From assembly GCA_003222235.1 (NCBI GenBank), contig QHVD01000337.1, positions 1 through 13,220 of the forward strand: 13,220 nt of DNA. The letters run 5' to 3'. Positions 1 through 7,105 of the stretch are shown here, one piece after another (positions within the stretch are counted from its first letter, which is position 1; the number at the start of each line of letters is the position of its first letter). This DNA is from Gemmatimonadota bacterium (lineage in GTDB: Bacteria > Gemmatimonadota > Gemmatimonadetes > Gemmatimonadales > GWC2-71-9). The notes beneath the pieces were generated by a model. It was given only the letters and a program-made list of their open reading frames with translations, ran no database searches and was not told where the DNA came from. A program made the position numbers and the translations under genes.

Positions 1-23
1 CGAAGGGTGATTTTTTTTGTTCG

Positions 24-58
24 TTGTCTTAACAGCGTTATGTAGTATGACAATGTTA
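24..58 (+). promoter_or_regulatory. Possible promoter/operator upstream of efflux operon
   Basis: This AT-richer stretch precedes the first gene of the efflux operon. It contains a TTAACA-like -35 (29-34) and an ATGTTA-like -10 (53-58), 18 bases apart. It also holds two inverted short words, TTGTC (24-28) with GACAA (49-53) and TAACA (30-34) with TGTTA (54-58), which could be half-sites of a repressor operator. The matches are weak, and no regulator gene lies next to it inside the window. Confidence 0.25.
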
Positions 59-89
59 GCTCAAACAAGGCGAAAGGGAGGGTACAGCG

Positions 90-800
90 ATGCTTCCGAC
101 TCTTCACACTCCGGCCCGTGCCGTTGTCCTGGCAGCGCTCCTGGGCGCGTCGGCTCTGGCGGTCCCGACGGCAGTTCGCGCCCAATCCGTCACTGCGGAA
201 CGAGCCCTAATGAGCACGTTCCCGCCGTCCCAACCCGGGACTCTTGCGGCCCTCGCTCACGCTCAGGTGACTCACGTCCCTGCTGACCGGGGCCTTATCG
301 ACGTTCTCAAGCCGCCGAGCGAGCCGGCGACCCCGAGCGTTCGGCTACCGTTCGAGGCGACGCTGGCCGGTGCCCGCAACGGGAGCACGGTGTGGGAGGG
401 GCGGCTACTGGAGCTGACGCTTCACCAAGTCGAGAGCCCGGTCCAGGCCGCAAACCCCGTCTGGCACGTTCGGGGACAGTGGACTGTCGCCGGACTGTCC
501 CCCGCGCGGTCGTTCACGGCCGAGCTCGAGGGCATTGTGGACTGGAAGACCGGCGCCACCCACCTGAGCGGTGTGGTCACGTCGGGGTGGATGAAGGGCG
601 CCTGGGTCCAGCAGGAAGGCAGGTTCGTGAACGCCGACGTGTCGGGCACCGTCGAGGTCCTGGCGAGCGGGCGCTATTTGAACCGGTCCGGCGCAAGCGG
701 CTACCAGCCGGTTGAGCAGCCCGAGGCGAGCCACACGGTGGGCCTCGACGGGCCGTACCCACAAGCAGTCCGCGCGCTCCTGAACCGGTCGGGTTCGTGA
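90..800 (+). CDS. Secreted protein of unknown function, first gene of RND efflux operon
   Basis: The product is 236 residues. An N-terminal Sec signal peptide is clear: basic start, hydrophobic core AVVLAALLGASALAV and a likely cleavage site after AVRA (about residue 31). The mature part has no domain I can name. Its centre (about 90-190) alternates polar and hydrophobic residues with many Trp, Gly and Thr (for example VDWKTGATHLSGVVTSGW), which suggests a beta-rich fold. The start is supported by GGGAGGG at 76-82, seven bases before the ATG. The stop overlaps the GTG start of the TolC-like gene as GTGA, so translation is probably coupled. It is likely periplasmic or surface-exposed; a role as an accessory to the efflux complex is inferred only from position. 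Confidence 0.75.
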   Translation: MLPTLHTPARAVVLAALLGASALAVPTAVRAQSVTAERALMSTFPPSQPGTLAALAHAQVTHVPADRGLIDVLKPPSEPATPSVRLPFEATLAGARNGSTVWEGRLLELTLHQVESPVQAANPVWHVRGQWTVAGLSPARSFTAELEGIVDWKTGATHLSGVVTSGWMKGAWVQQEGRFVNADVSGTVEVLASGRYLNRSGASGYQPVEQPEASHTVGLDGPYPQAVRALLNRSGS

Positions 801-2173
801 ACCCGCGGCTCACTCGGGAAGGTCGTGGCCTTGGGCTGGCGCTCCTGCTCGGGAGCGCGGCCCTTGCCACGCCGCTCGCCGCGCAGCGGCCGGACCCGCT
901 CGGCGGGTTCGTGGCCGAAGCGCTGCGGGCAAACCTCGGCCTCACCGCGGAGCGGCTGGCCGAGCAGCGCGCCGCGGCCGAGGTGCGCGTCGCGCGGGGT
1001 CTGTTCCTCCCCTCGCTCGCCCTCGAGTCGCGCTACTCGCGCCTCGAGGGCGTGCCCAACGTCGGCGACTTCGTGAATCCGGCGTACACCGCGCTCAACG
1101 GCTTGATCGGCCAGAATCGGTTTCCCACGAGCCTCGACATTACGCTGCCGCAGCGGCACGACTCGCACGTCGAGCTGCGCCAGCCGCTCTTCAACGCGGG
1201 GATCATCGCGAACTACGGGGCAGCCCGGAGCCGCTACGACGGCCAGCGCTTCGGGCTCGCCGCTGCAGCCCGCCGGCTCGCGGCCGACGTACAGACTGCC
1301 TACCTCACCGAAGCGAGCGCCCGGCGTGCAGTGGAGATCTACGCCACATCGCTTGCCCTCGTGCAGGAGAACGAACGCGTCGCCGGGCGGCTCCTGGCGG
1401 CAGGGCGGGCGACCCCCGAAGCCGTGTTCCGCGCCCGGGCCGATCGCAGCGAGATCGAACAGCTGCTCGCGGAGGCCCGCCAGCGGCACGCCGCCGCGGC
1501 GCGGGCCCTGAACCAGGTCCTCCGCCGCCCCCTCGAGGCGCCGATCGCCGTCATCCCCGACAGCGCGCTGGACCTGCCGCTTGCGATCGACGTGGATAGC
1601 AGCGTCGCCCACGCACTCGCCCACCGTGAGGAGCTGTGGCAGCTGGACGCCGGCATTCGGACCGCGGAGGCGGGGGTGCGGGGAGCGTCGGCGGCGTTCC
1701 TGCCCAGTCTTTCGCTCGCCGTCGACTACGGGTTTCAGGGCCGCGACTTCGCGTTCCGCTCGAGCCAGGACTACTGGGTCGCGTCGCTCGTCGTCTCGTG
1801 GAATCTGTTCAACGGCGGCCGGGACGCGGCCCGCCGCACGGCTGCCGACCTCGAGGTAGACCGTGGTCGGACGCTCCGGCGGGATCTCGAGGAGCGGATC
1901 GCGCTCGAAGTCCATACGGCGTACGACGCGGCCGCCGTCGCCCGGGCGGCGATCGCGACGGCAGACGATCGCCTGGAGGCGGCGCGCCGCACCTTCCAGC
2001 TCGTCCGCCGTCGCTACGAGGAAGGCGTCGCCAGCCCGATCGAGCTCGTGGACGCCCGGACCGCGCTCACCTCGGCCGAGCTCAACCGTGTCGTCACGGC
2101 TTACCAATACGCCATGCGTTACGTCGACCTGGAGCGCGCGGCCGCGCTGCGCGACCTCGGGCTCCAGCCGTGA
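797..2173 (+). CDS. TolC-family outer-membrane efflux channel
   Basis: The product is 458 residues, the usual length for outer-membrane efflux proteins that form the trimeric exit duct of tripartite pumps. A signal peptide is visible (GLGLALLLGSAALATPLAA, cleavage near residue 29-30). The mature protein shows the two-fold internal repeat of the family: long Ala/Arg/Glu-rich helices, each preceded by a strand ending in a short motif, first LRQPLFNAG (about 130) and again VSWNLFNGGRDAARR (about 335). The late segment RRRYEEGVASPIELVDARTA is also typical. The GTG start overlaps the preceding stop, and the adaptor gene follows after 32 bases, consistent with one transcript. Family assignment is firm; the substrate cannot be read from sequence. 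Confidence 0.93.
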   Translation: MNPRLTREGRGLGLALLLGSAALATPLAAQRPDPLGGFVAEALRANLGLTAERLAEQRAAAEVRVARGLFLPSLALESRYSRLEGVPNVGDFVNPAYTALNGLIGQNRFPTSLDITLPQRHDSHVELRQPLFNAGIIANYGAARSRYDGQRFGLAAAARRLAADVQTAYLTEASARRAVEIYATSLALVQENERVAGRLLAAGRATPEAVFRARADRSEIEQLLAEARQRHAAAARALNQVLRRPLEAPIAVIPDSALDLPLAIDVDSSVAHALAHREELWQLDAGIRTAEAGVRGASAAFLPSLSLAVDYGFQGRDFAFRSSQDYWVASLVVSWNLFNGGRDAARRTAADLEVDRGRTLRRDLEERIALEVHTAYDAAAVARAAIATADDRLEAARRTFQLVRRRYEEGVASPIELVDARTALTSAELNRVVTAYQYAMRYVDLERAAALRDLGLQP

Positions 2174-2205
2174 TTCACCGAGACTAGAGAAGGGAGCCCA
2201 AAGCC

Positions 2206-3240
2206 ATGAGCCGCGTTGCTCTGACTCTCCTGCTGTCGCTCGTGGTCGTCGCCTGCAGCCGCGGCCGCGCTGACTCGCCTCCGCCTGCCGACACCCCGGT
2301 GCCGGTGCGCGTCGCCCCCGTCAGCATCGAGGCTATCGCCCGGCCCCTGACGGCGACCGGGACGCTCGGCCCGAAAGAAGAAGTGACGCTGAGCTTCAAG
2401 GTCGGCGGCGTGATCGGTCGCGTGCTCGTGGACGAGGGCCAGAGCGTACGGGCGGGCGAGACGCTCGCCTTGCTCGACCTGAGCGAGATCGACGCAGGCG
2501 TGACTCGCGCCCGCAGCGCCGCCGAGAAGACCGAGCGCGACGTGGCGCGGGCGCGCCGGCTCTACGCCGATAGTGTGGCGACACTCGAGCAGGTGCAGAA
2601 CACCGAGACGGCGCGAGACGTGGCGGGGGCAGAGCTCGAGGCGGCCATGTTCAACCGCCGGTACGCCGTGATCGTCGCGCCCGCCGCGGGGGTCATCCTG
2701 CGACGGAGCGCGGAGCCGGGCGAGCTGGTCCAACCCGGCACCCCGATCCTCACGCTCGGGAGCCGCTCGCGCGGTGACGTCGTACGGGCTGCCCTCGCCG
2801 ATCGCGACGTGGTGCGGGTGCGGCGCGGCGACCGCGCCGAGGTCCGGTTTGACGCCCTGGCGGATCGCGTGCTCGAGGGCACCGTGACGGAGATCGCCGC
2901 CGCGGCTGACCCAATGACGGGCACGTATCGAGTCGAAGTTGCGGTCCCGCGGGCGGAGGGCCTGGCCAGCGGGCTCGTGGGCCGGGTGGAGATCCGTCCG
3001 CGGGCGGCGCAGCGGGTGGCGCTCGTCCCCGTCGAGGCCGTGCTGGAAGCCGACGGCTCGCGCGCCACGGTGTTCACTCTGTCGGCGGACGGGCGGCGGG
3101 CCGAGCGGCGGGCGGTGACGATCGGCTTCCTGGCCGGGGACCGTGTGGCGGTGGTCGCGGGGCTCGACGGAGTGCGGACCGTGATCACGGACGGCGCCCC
3201 GTATCTCGACGACCGGGCCGCCGTGAGGGTGCAGCCATGA
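2206..3240 (+). CDS. RND efflux periplasmic adaptor (membrane fusion) lipoprotein
   Basis: The product is 344 residues. It begins with a lipoprotein signal, hydrophobic core then VVAC, so Cys17 should be lipidated and anchor the protein. Domain order fits the HlyD/AcrA family: a lipoyl-like half (about 60-92, GGVIGRVLVDEGQSVRAGE), a rather short helical hairpin (about 95-145), the second lipoyl half (about 150-180, IVAPAAGVILRRSAEPGELVQPG), a beta-barrel (about 185-260), and a membrane-proximal domain to the end. It bridges the inner-membrane pump and the outer channel. AGAAGGGAG at 2187-2195 is the likely ribosome-binding site, about 10 bases before the ATG. Its stop overlaps the permease start as ATGA. 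Confidence 0.93.
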   Translation: MSRVALTLLLSLVVVACSRGRADSPPPADTPVPVRVAPVSIEAIARPLTATGTLGPKEEVTLSFKVGGVIGRVLVDEGQSVRAGETLALLDLSEIDAGVTRARSAAEKTERDVARARRLYADSVATLEQVQNTETARDVAGAELEAAMFNRRYAVIVAPAAGVILRRSAEPGELVQPGTPILTLGSRSRGDVVRAALADRDVVRVRRGDRAEVRFDALADRVLEGTVTEIAAAADPMTGTYRVEVAVPRAEGLASGLVGRVEIRPRAAQRVALVPVEAVLEADGSRATVFTLSADGRRAERRAVTIGFLAGDRVAVVAGLDGVRTVITDGAPYLDDRAAVRVQP

Positions 3241-6200
3241 AGTTGACCGAGTTCTCCGTCAAGCACTGGCAGTTCACGGTCGTCTTGTTCGTCATGCTGG
3301 CGGCGCTCGGTGTCACGTCGACGCTGAGCATCCCCCGGAGCGAGGACCCGCCGCTCGATTTCCCGACCTTCACGATCGTCGCGGTGTACCCCGGCGCGAG
3401 CGCCGGCGATCTCGAGCGGCTCGTCGTGAAGCAGATCGAAGACACGCTCCACGGGCTGGACGACGTGCGGAGCATCAGCAGCCGCATCCGCCCGGGCGTT
3501 GCGCGCATCGAGGTCGAGTTCGAGCCGAACCAGGACGCCGAGAAGAAGTACGACGACGTCGTGCGAGAGGTCAACGCGCTGCGGCCGGGGCTGCCGGCTG
3601 AGCTGGCGCGCCTCGAGATCCACAAGGCGAGCACGCTGGACGTGAACATCGTCCAGGTGGCGCTCGTGTCCGCGTTCGCCTCCTATCACGTGCTCGATTC
3701 GCTGGCCGAAGAGCTCGAGGACCGGCTCACCGCCGTGCCCGGCGTGCGGACGGCCGAACGGTGGGGGGCGCCCGAGCGGCAGGTGGAGGTCGCCCTGGAC
3801 TTGGGGCGGCTGGCGGCGCTGCGCCTGCCGGTGGCGCAAGTGCTGGGCGCAATCGGCGGCGAAAGCGCGGACATTCCCGGGGGCAGTGTGGACGCCGGCC
3901 GGCGCAGCTTCAGCGTACGCTCGTCGGGCGGCTACGAGAGGCTGGAGCAGGTCCGCGCCACGGTGGTGCGCGGCGCGAGCGGCCGGCTGGTGCGCGTTGG
4001 GGACGTGGCGCGCGTCGACTGGGGTTATGCCGACTCGACCTACCGGGCCCGCTTCAATGGACGCCGCGCCGTGTTCGTCACCGCGAGCCAGCGGGCCGGC
4101 ACCACCGTCCAGACGGTGCGCGATCGCATCTACGCGGCCCTCGACCGCTTCGAGCGCGGGCTCCCGCGCGGCGTGACGCTGGCGCGGGGGTTCGACCAGG
4201 CGGCGAATGTCTCGCACCGGCTGGCGCGGCTGGGGGAGGATTTTCTGATCGCGCTCGGGCTGGTGCTGCTGACGCTGCTGCCGCTCGGGCCGCGGGCCGC
4301 GCTCGTGGTCATGATTTCGATTCCCCTGTCCCTCGCGGTGGCCGTCATCTCGCTCGCGTGGACCGGCTTCACGCTCAATCAGCTCACCATCGTGGGCATG
4401 GTGATCGCACTCGGCCTGCTCGTGGATGACTCGATCGTGGTGGTGGAAAACATCACGCGGTTCCGTCGGGCGGGGCATTCCCCGGCCGACGCGGCGATTC
4501 TCGCGACGCGGCAGATCTGGGTGGCGGTGCTCGGCGCCACCGCCACCCTGGTGTTCGCGTTCGTGCCGTTGCTGTTCTTGCCGGGCGGACCGGGCCGCTA
4601 CATCCGGTCGCTCCCGGTCGCCGTGATCTTCGCCATGCTGGCGTCGTTGTTCGTGTCGCTCACGGTGATCCCGTGGTTGTCCAGCCTGCTGCTCGCCAAG
4701 AGCGAGGGGCCGGAGGGGAACCGGTTCCTGCGGGCGTTCGAACGCGGGATCCATCGAACCTACGCACCGCTGCTCGACTGGGCGCTGCGACGCCCGGCGC
4801 GGACCTTGGCACTGGGCGCGGCGTTCGTCGCTCTGTCCTTCGCACTCGTGCCGGTGGTGGGCTTCTCGCTGTTCCCGGGGGCCGAGACGCCGCAGTTCCG
4901 CGTGGACATCACCGCGCCCGAGGGCGCGAGCATCGCCGCGACGGACTCGGCCGCCCGGTTCGCCGAGCGGGTGCTCGGCCGCAGGGCGGGCGTGAGGGCG
5001 ATCTACACCTCGGTGGGCCACGACAACCCGAGGATCTACTACAACGTCGCCTCCCGCACCGACGACCCCCGGATCGGCCAGCTGTTCGTGCTGTTGCACC
5101 GGTACGACCCCGGCGCCACGGCGCGGCTGCTCGATTCGGTCCGGGCAGAGCTCGCGAGCTACCCCGGTGCCGAGATGGCGTTGCGCGAGTTCGAAAACGG
5201 CCCGCCGATCGACGCCCCGATCGCGATGCGAGTCGAGGGTGCGTCGCTCGACTCGTTGCGCGTCATCGCGGCGCAGGTGGAAGGAGCGCTCAAGGCGACG
5301 CCCGGCACGGAGTATGTGACGAACCCGGTGCGCCTGGCTCGCACGGACCTGCGCGTGGTCATCGACCGCGCCAAGGCGGGACTGCTCGGCATCCCGACGG
5401 TGGAGATCGACCGCACGGTGCGGCTCGGCCTCGCGGGGCTCGAAACCGGGACGCTGCGCGAGGGCGCCGGCGACGCGCGGCCGATCGTGGTTCGCCTGGC
5501 GCGCGCGGGCCGTGCCAGCCCGGCCGAGCTCGAGCGGGTGCACGTGAGCTCGATGAGCGGCTCGCTCACGCCGCTCGCGCAGGTGGCCGACGTCGAGTTC
5601 GAGCGGGCGGTGTCGGAGATCCAGCGCCACAATCGCGTTCGCAGCGTCACCGTGACGGCCAACGTGCGGACCGGCTACAACACCGACCGCGTCACGCGTC
5701 AGGTGCTCGCCCGGCTCGCCCCGCTCGCGCTCCCCTCCGGGTACGGCATCGTGCCGGCGGGAGAGATCGAGAGCCGCCAGGAGAGCTTCGGCGACATGGG
5801 CGGTGCCATCATCGTCGCGACGTTCGCGATCCTCGCGATCCTCGTGCTCGAGTTCCGGACGTTTCGCTCCACGCTGATCGTCGCGTCTGTGATCCCGCTT
5901 GGGCTCGCCGGCGGCATCCTCGCGCTGCTCTTCGCCGGACAGACTTTGTCCTTCGCGGCAACCATCGGGTTCGTGGCGCTGGTCGGCATCGAGATCAAGA
6001 CCTCAATCCTGCTCGTGGACCTGACCAACCGGCTGCGGGCCGAGGGGATGGGCCTCGAGGACGCCATTCGCAGGGCTGGTGAGCTGCGGTTTCTGCCGAT
6101 CGTGCTCACGAGCATGACGGCCATCGGCGGCCTGCTGCCGATCGCGCTGCAGGGCAGCGGGCTCTACTCGCCGCTCGCGTGGGTGATCATCGGCGGGCTC

Positions 6201-6278
6201 GTCTCGAGCACGCTGCTCGCGCGGATCGTGACCCCGGTGATGTACAAGGTCGTCGCGCCCGCGGTGCAACACGCCTGA
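3237..6278 (+). CDS. RND-family efflux permease (proton/drug antiporter)
   Basis: The product is 1013 residues, close to the roughly 1020-1050 of AcrB-type pumps. It shows TM1 (about 12-32), a SEDPP motif and YPGASAGDLE at the start of the first porter domain, TM2-6 (about 335-480), TM7 (about 520-545), a second large periplasmic region, and TM8-12 (about 853-1005). The proton-relay residues are present: Asp397 and Asp398 in GLLVDDSIVVVEN (TM4) and Lys921 in GIEIKTSILLVD (TM10). It should export substrate from the periplasm or outer leaflet using the proton gradient. The TM10 sequence IEIKTS differs from the common VVKNA form, so it is probably not a close AcrB orthologue. A heavy-metal pump is less likely given length and motifs. 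Confidence 0.95.
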   Translation: MKLTEFSVKHWQFTVVLFVMLAALGVTSTLSIPRSEDPPLDFPTFTIVAVYPGASAGDLERLVVKQIEDTLHGLDDVRSISSRIRPGVARIEVEFEPNQDAEKKYDDVVREVNALRPGLPAELARLEIHKASTLDVNIVQVALVSAFASYHVLDSLAEELEDRLTAVPGVRTAERWGAPERQVEVALDLGRLAALRLPVAQVLGAIGGESADIPGGSVDAGRRSFSVRSSGGYERLEQVRATVVRGASGRLVRVGDVARVDWGYADSTYRARFNGRRAVFVTASQRAGTTVQTVRDRIYAALDRFERGLPRGVTLARGFDQAANVSHRLARLGEDFLIALGLVLLTLLPLGPRAALVVMISIPLSLAVAVISLAWTGFTLNQLTIVGMVIALGLLVDDSIVVVENITRFRRAGHSPADAAILATRQIWVAVLGATATLVFAFVPLLFLPGGPGRYIRSLPVAVIFAMLASLFVSLTVIPWLSSLLLAKSEGPEGNRFLRAFERGIHRTYAPLLDWALRRPARTLALGAAFVALSFALVPVVGFSLFPGAETPQFRVDITAPEGASIAATDSAARFAERVLGRRAGVRAIYTSVGHDNPRIYYNVASRTDDPRIGQLFVLLHRYDPGATARLLDSVRAELASYPGAEMALREFENGPPIDAPIAMRVEGASLDSLRVIAAQVEGALKATPGTEYVTNPVRLARTDLRVVIDRAKAGLLGIPTVEIDRTVRLGLAGLETGTLREGAGDARPIVVRLARAGRASPAELERVHVSSMSGSLTPLAQVADVEFERAVSEIQRHNRVRSVTVTANVRTGYNTDRVTRQVLARLAPLALPSGYGIVPAGEIESRQESFGDMGGAIIVATFAILAILVLEFRTFRSTLIVASVIPLGLAGGILALLFAGQTLSFAATIGFVALVGIEIKTSILLVDLTNRLRAEGMGLEDAIRRAGELRFLPIVLTSMTAIGGLLPIALQGSGLYSPLAWVIIGGLVSSTLLARIVTPVMYKVVAPAVQHA

Positions 6279-6304
6279 CCCGTCAGTCCTCCTTCATGGT
6301 CTGC

Positions 6305-6325
6305 GGCGGACCGATAGTGGCCGCC
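6305..6325. terminator. Possible hairpin between convergent genes
   Basis: GGCGGACC (6305-6312) can pair with GGCCGCC (6319-6325) around a GATAGT loop with one bulged A. It sits between the stop of the RND permease and the stop of the convergent ArsR gene, where a bidirectional terminator is expected. There is no T-tract on either side, so the call is weak. Confidence 0.3.
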
Positions 6326-6346
6326 TGCGGCTCCGCCCCTGCTCGG

Positions 6347-6655
6347 TCATTTCTCCTCCATCTGGTTGAGGTGGTGCTCGAGATCATCCAGGCGACCCGA
6401 CCAGAGCAGCCGGTATGGCTCCAGCCACGCGTCCAGCTCCCGCAGGGAATCGGCGCGCAGCCGATAGATGCGCCGCTGAGCGTCCACTCGCGCCTCGACC
6501 AACCCGGCCTCGCGGAGCACTCGCAGATGTCGCGAGATAGCGGGCTGGGTCATCCCCAGCTCCTTGACCAACACCCCGACTGGCCGCTCCCCCGCGCGGA
6601 GCAGCTCCAGAATCCGACGGCGGCTCGCGTCTGCTAAGGTCTCGAAGATCACCAT
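6347..6655 (-). CDS. ArsR-family winged-helix transcriptional regulator
   Basis: The product is 102 residues. The N-terminus FETLADASRRRILELLRAGE is the signature opening of ArsR-type repressors. The helix-turn-helix follows (about 26-53, LVKELGMTQPAISRHLRVLREAGLV), then a wing (about 54-66, ARVDAQRRIYRL). There is no cysteine, and the ELCVCDL metal-site motif of ArsR/SmtB sensors is absent, so it is not a classical metal sensor. The C-terminal helix WLEPYRLLWSGRLDDLEHHL matches the subgroup usually found beside an AHSA1/SRPBCC gene; no such gene is present here. No Shine-Dalgarno sequence precedes the ATG; instead TATAAT boxes lie immediately upstream. Its targets are unknown. It is convergent with the efflux operon, so control of the pump is possible but not shown. 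Confidence 0.9.
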   Translation of the reverse strand: MVIFETLADASRRRILELLRAGERPVGVLVKELGMTQPAISRHLRVLREAGLVEARVDAQRRIYRLRADSLRELDAWLEPYRLLWSGRLDDLEHHLNQMEEK

Positions 6656-6658
6656 GGT

Positions 6659-6690
6659 ATTATATTATATGGCCATTATATAATGCACAA
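6659..6690 (-). promoter_or_regulatory. AT-rich promoter/operator island of the ArsR gene
   Basis: On the minus strand TTGTGC (6690-6685) is followed after 15 bases by TATAAT (6669-6664), with a second overlapping TATAAT nearer the start codon and a third inside the 10-bp perfect palindrome ATTATATAAT (6675-6684). From the first -10 there are only eight bases to the ATG, so the transcript would have almost no 5' leader. The palindrome and repeated ATTATAT words are good candidates for an autoregulatory operator, as is common for ArsR repressors. Confidence 0.5.
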
Positions 6691-6750
6691 TGGATATTCT
6701 CGTCGTCGCGGGGCACTCCCTTTCATCTCTAACAGGCCCTTCTTCGGAGT

Positions 6751-6887
6751 CAGACGATCGGCGGCATCGCTCGGGGCTACAGACAGGCGGTGCTCGAGGA
6801 ATCGCCGTTCGACGGATGGGCGTCATGCTGCCCGTGAGCGCGGACATCCCAGACATCGACGTCGTCTTCGATCGCTCATTGGATTGA
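6751..6887 (+). pseudogene. Possible remnant of a xanthine dehydrogenase/CoxL-type C-terminal region
   Basis: Two short reading frames, joined by one frame change near 6820, read QTIGGIARGYRQAVLEES and then MLPVSADIPDIDVVFD. Together they resemble the consecutive segments GGIAQGIGQAL-EE and LPTA-DIPDIEVV found near the end of molybdenum hydroxylase large subunits (xanthine dehydrogenase, aldehyde oxidase, CoxL). Stops and the frame change make it non-functional. The match is from memory of the family pattern and is short, so chance cannot be excluded. Confidence 0.25.
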
Positions 6888-7105
6888 CTCTGACCGCAGC
6901 CTCAGCCTAACGACTTACGGCCGACTGCCCGCGGGGCGCCCGGCGCGTGATTCGCGCACACGCGGCGCGTGACCCGCGACACGGCGGCTCTGCGTCTTCC
7001 CGCGATCTTTCGGTCCGCGCCGGAGCCGAGGCGTCGAGCCGGAGGCTTTGGCGTCGACGATCATCGCGACCGGCCACTGGAACGACCTGTGACACCGGAG
7101 CGCCG
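6888..7105. other. Intergenic region, no gene seen
   Basis: I see no convincing gene here. Open frames on both strands are short and Arg-rich in the manner of GC-rich non-coding DNA. It contains the 22-bp imperfect tandem repeat near 6942-6984 and the ribosome-binding site (GGAG, 7097-7100) of the next gene. Confidence 0.5.
6942..6984. repeat. Imperfect 22-bp tandem repeat
   Basis: Two adjacent units both begin GGCGCGTGA (6942-6950 and 6964-6972) and continue with similar CGCG-ACAC sequence. The unit length is 22 bases. It is in the leader region of the TPR gene. No function can be assigned; it may be a protein-binding site or chance in GC-rich DNA. Confidence 0.35.

Noticed and set aside
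17..286. Plus-strand frame overlapping the first gene from its upstream region
   Set aside because: It has no ribosome-binding site, and its translation is Ser/Arg/Pro-rich out-of-frame sequence over the signal peptide of the real gene.
701..2107. Long minus-strand open frame opposite the TolC-like gene
   Set aside because: Antisense to a firmly identified gene, with composition typical of a shadow frame and no recognisable motif.
2562..5630. Very long open frame on the minus strand opposite the adaptor and permease
   Set aside because: It is antisense to two certain genes. Its translation is Arg/His/Gln-rich with no domain, as expected for the shadow of GC-rich codon use.
6665..6887. Short frames on both strands just upstream of the ArsR gene, including one starting MDILVVAGHS at 6690
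   Set aside because: No ribosome-binding site and no domain. The segments that look protein-like lie in other frames and are better explained as a remnant.
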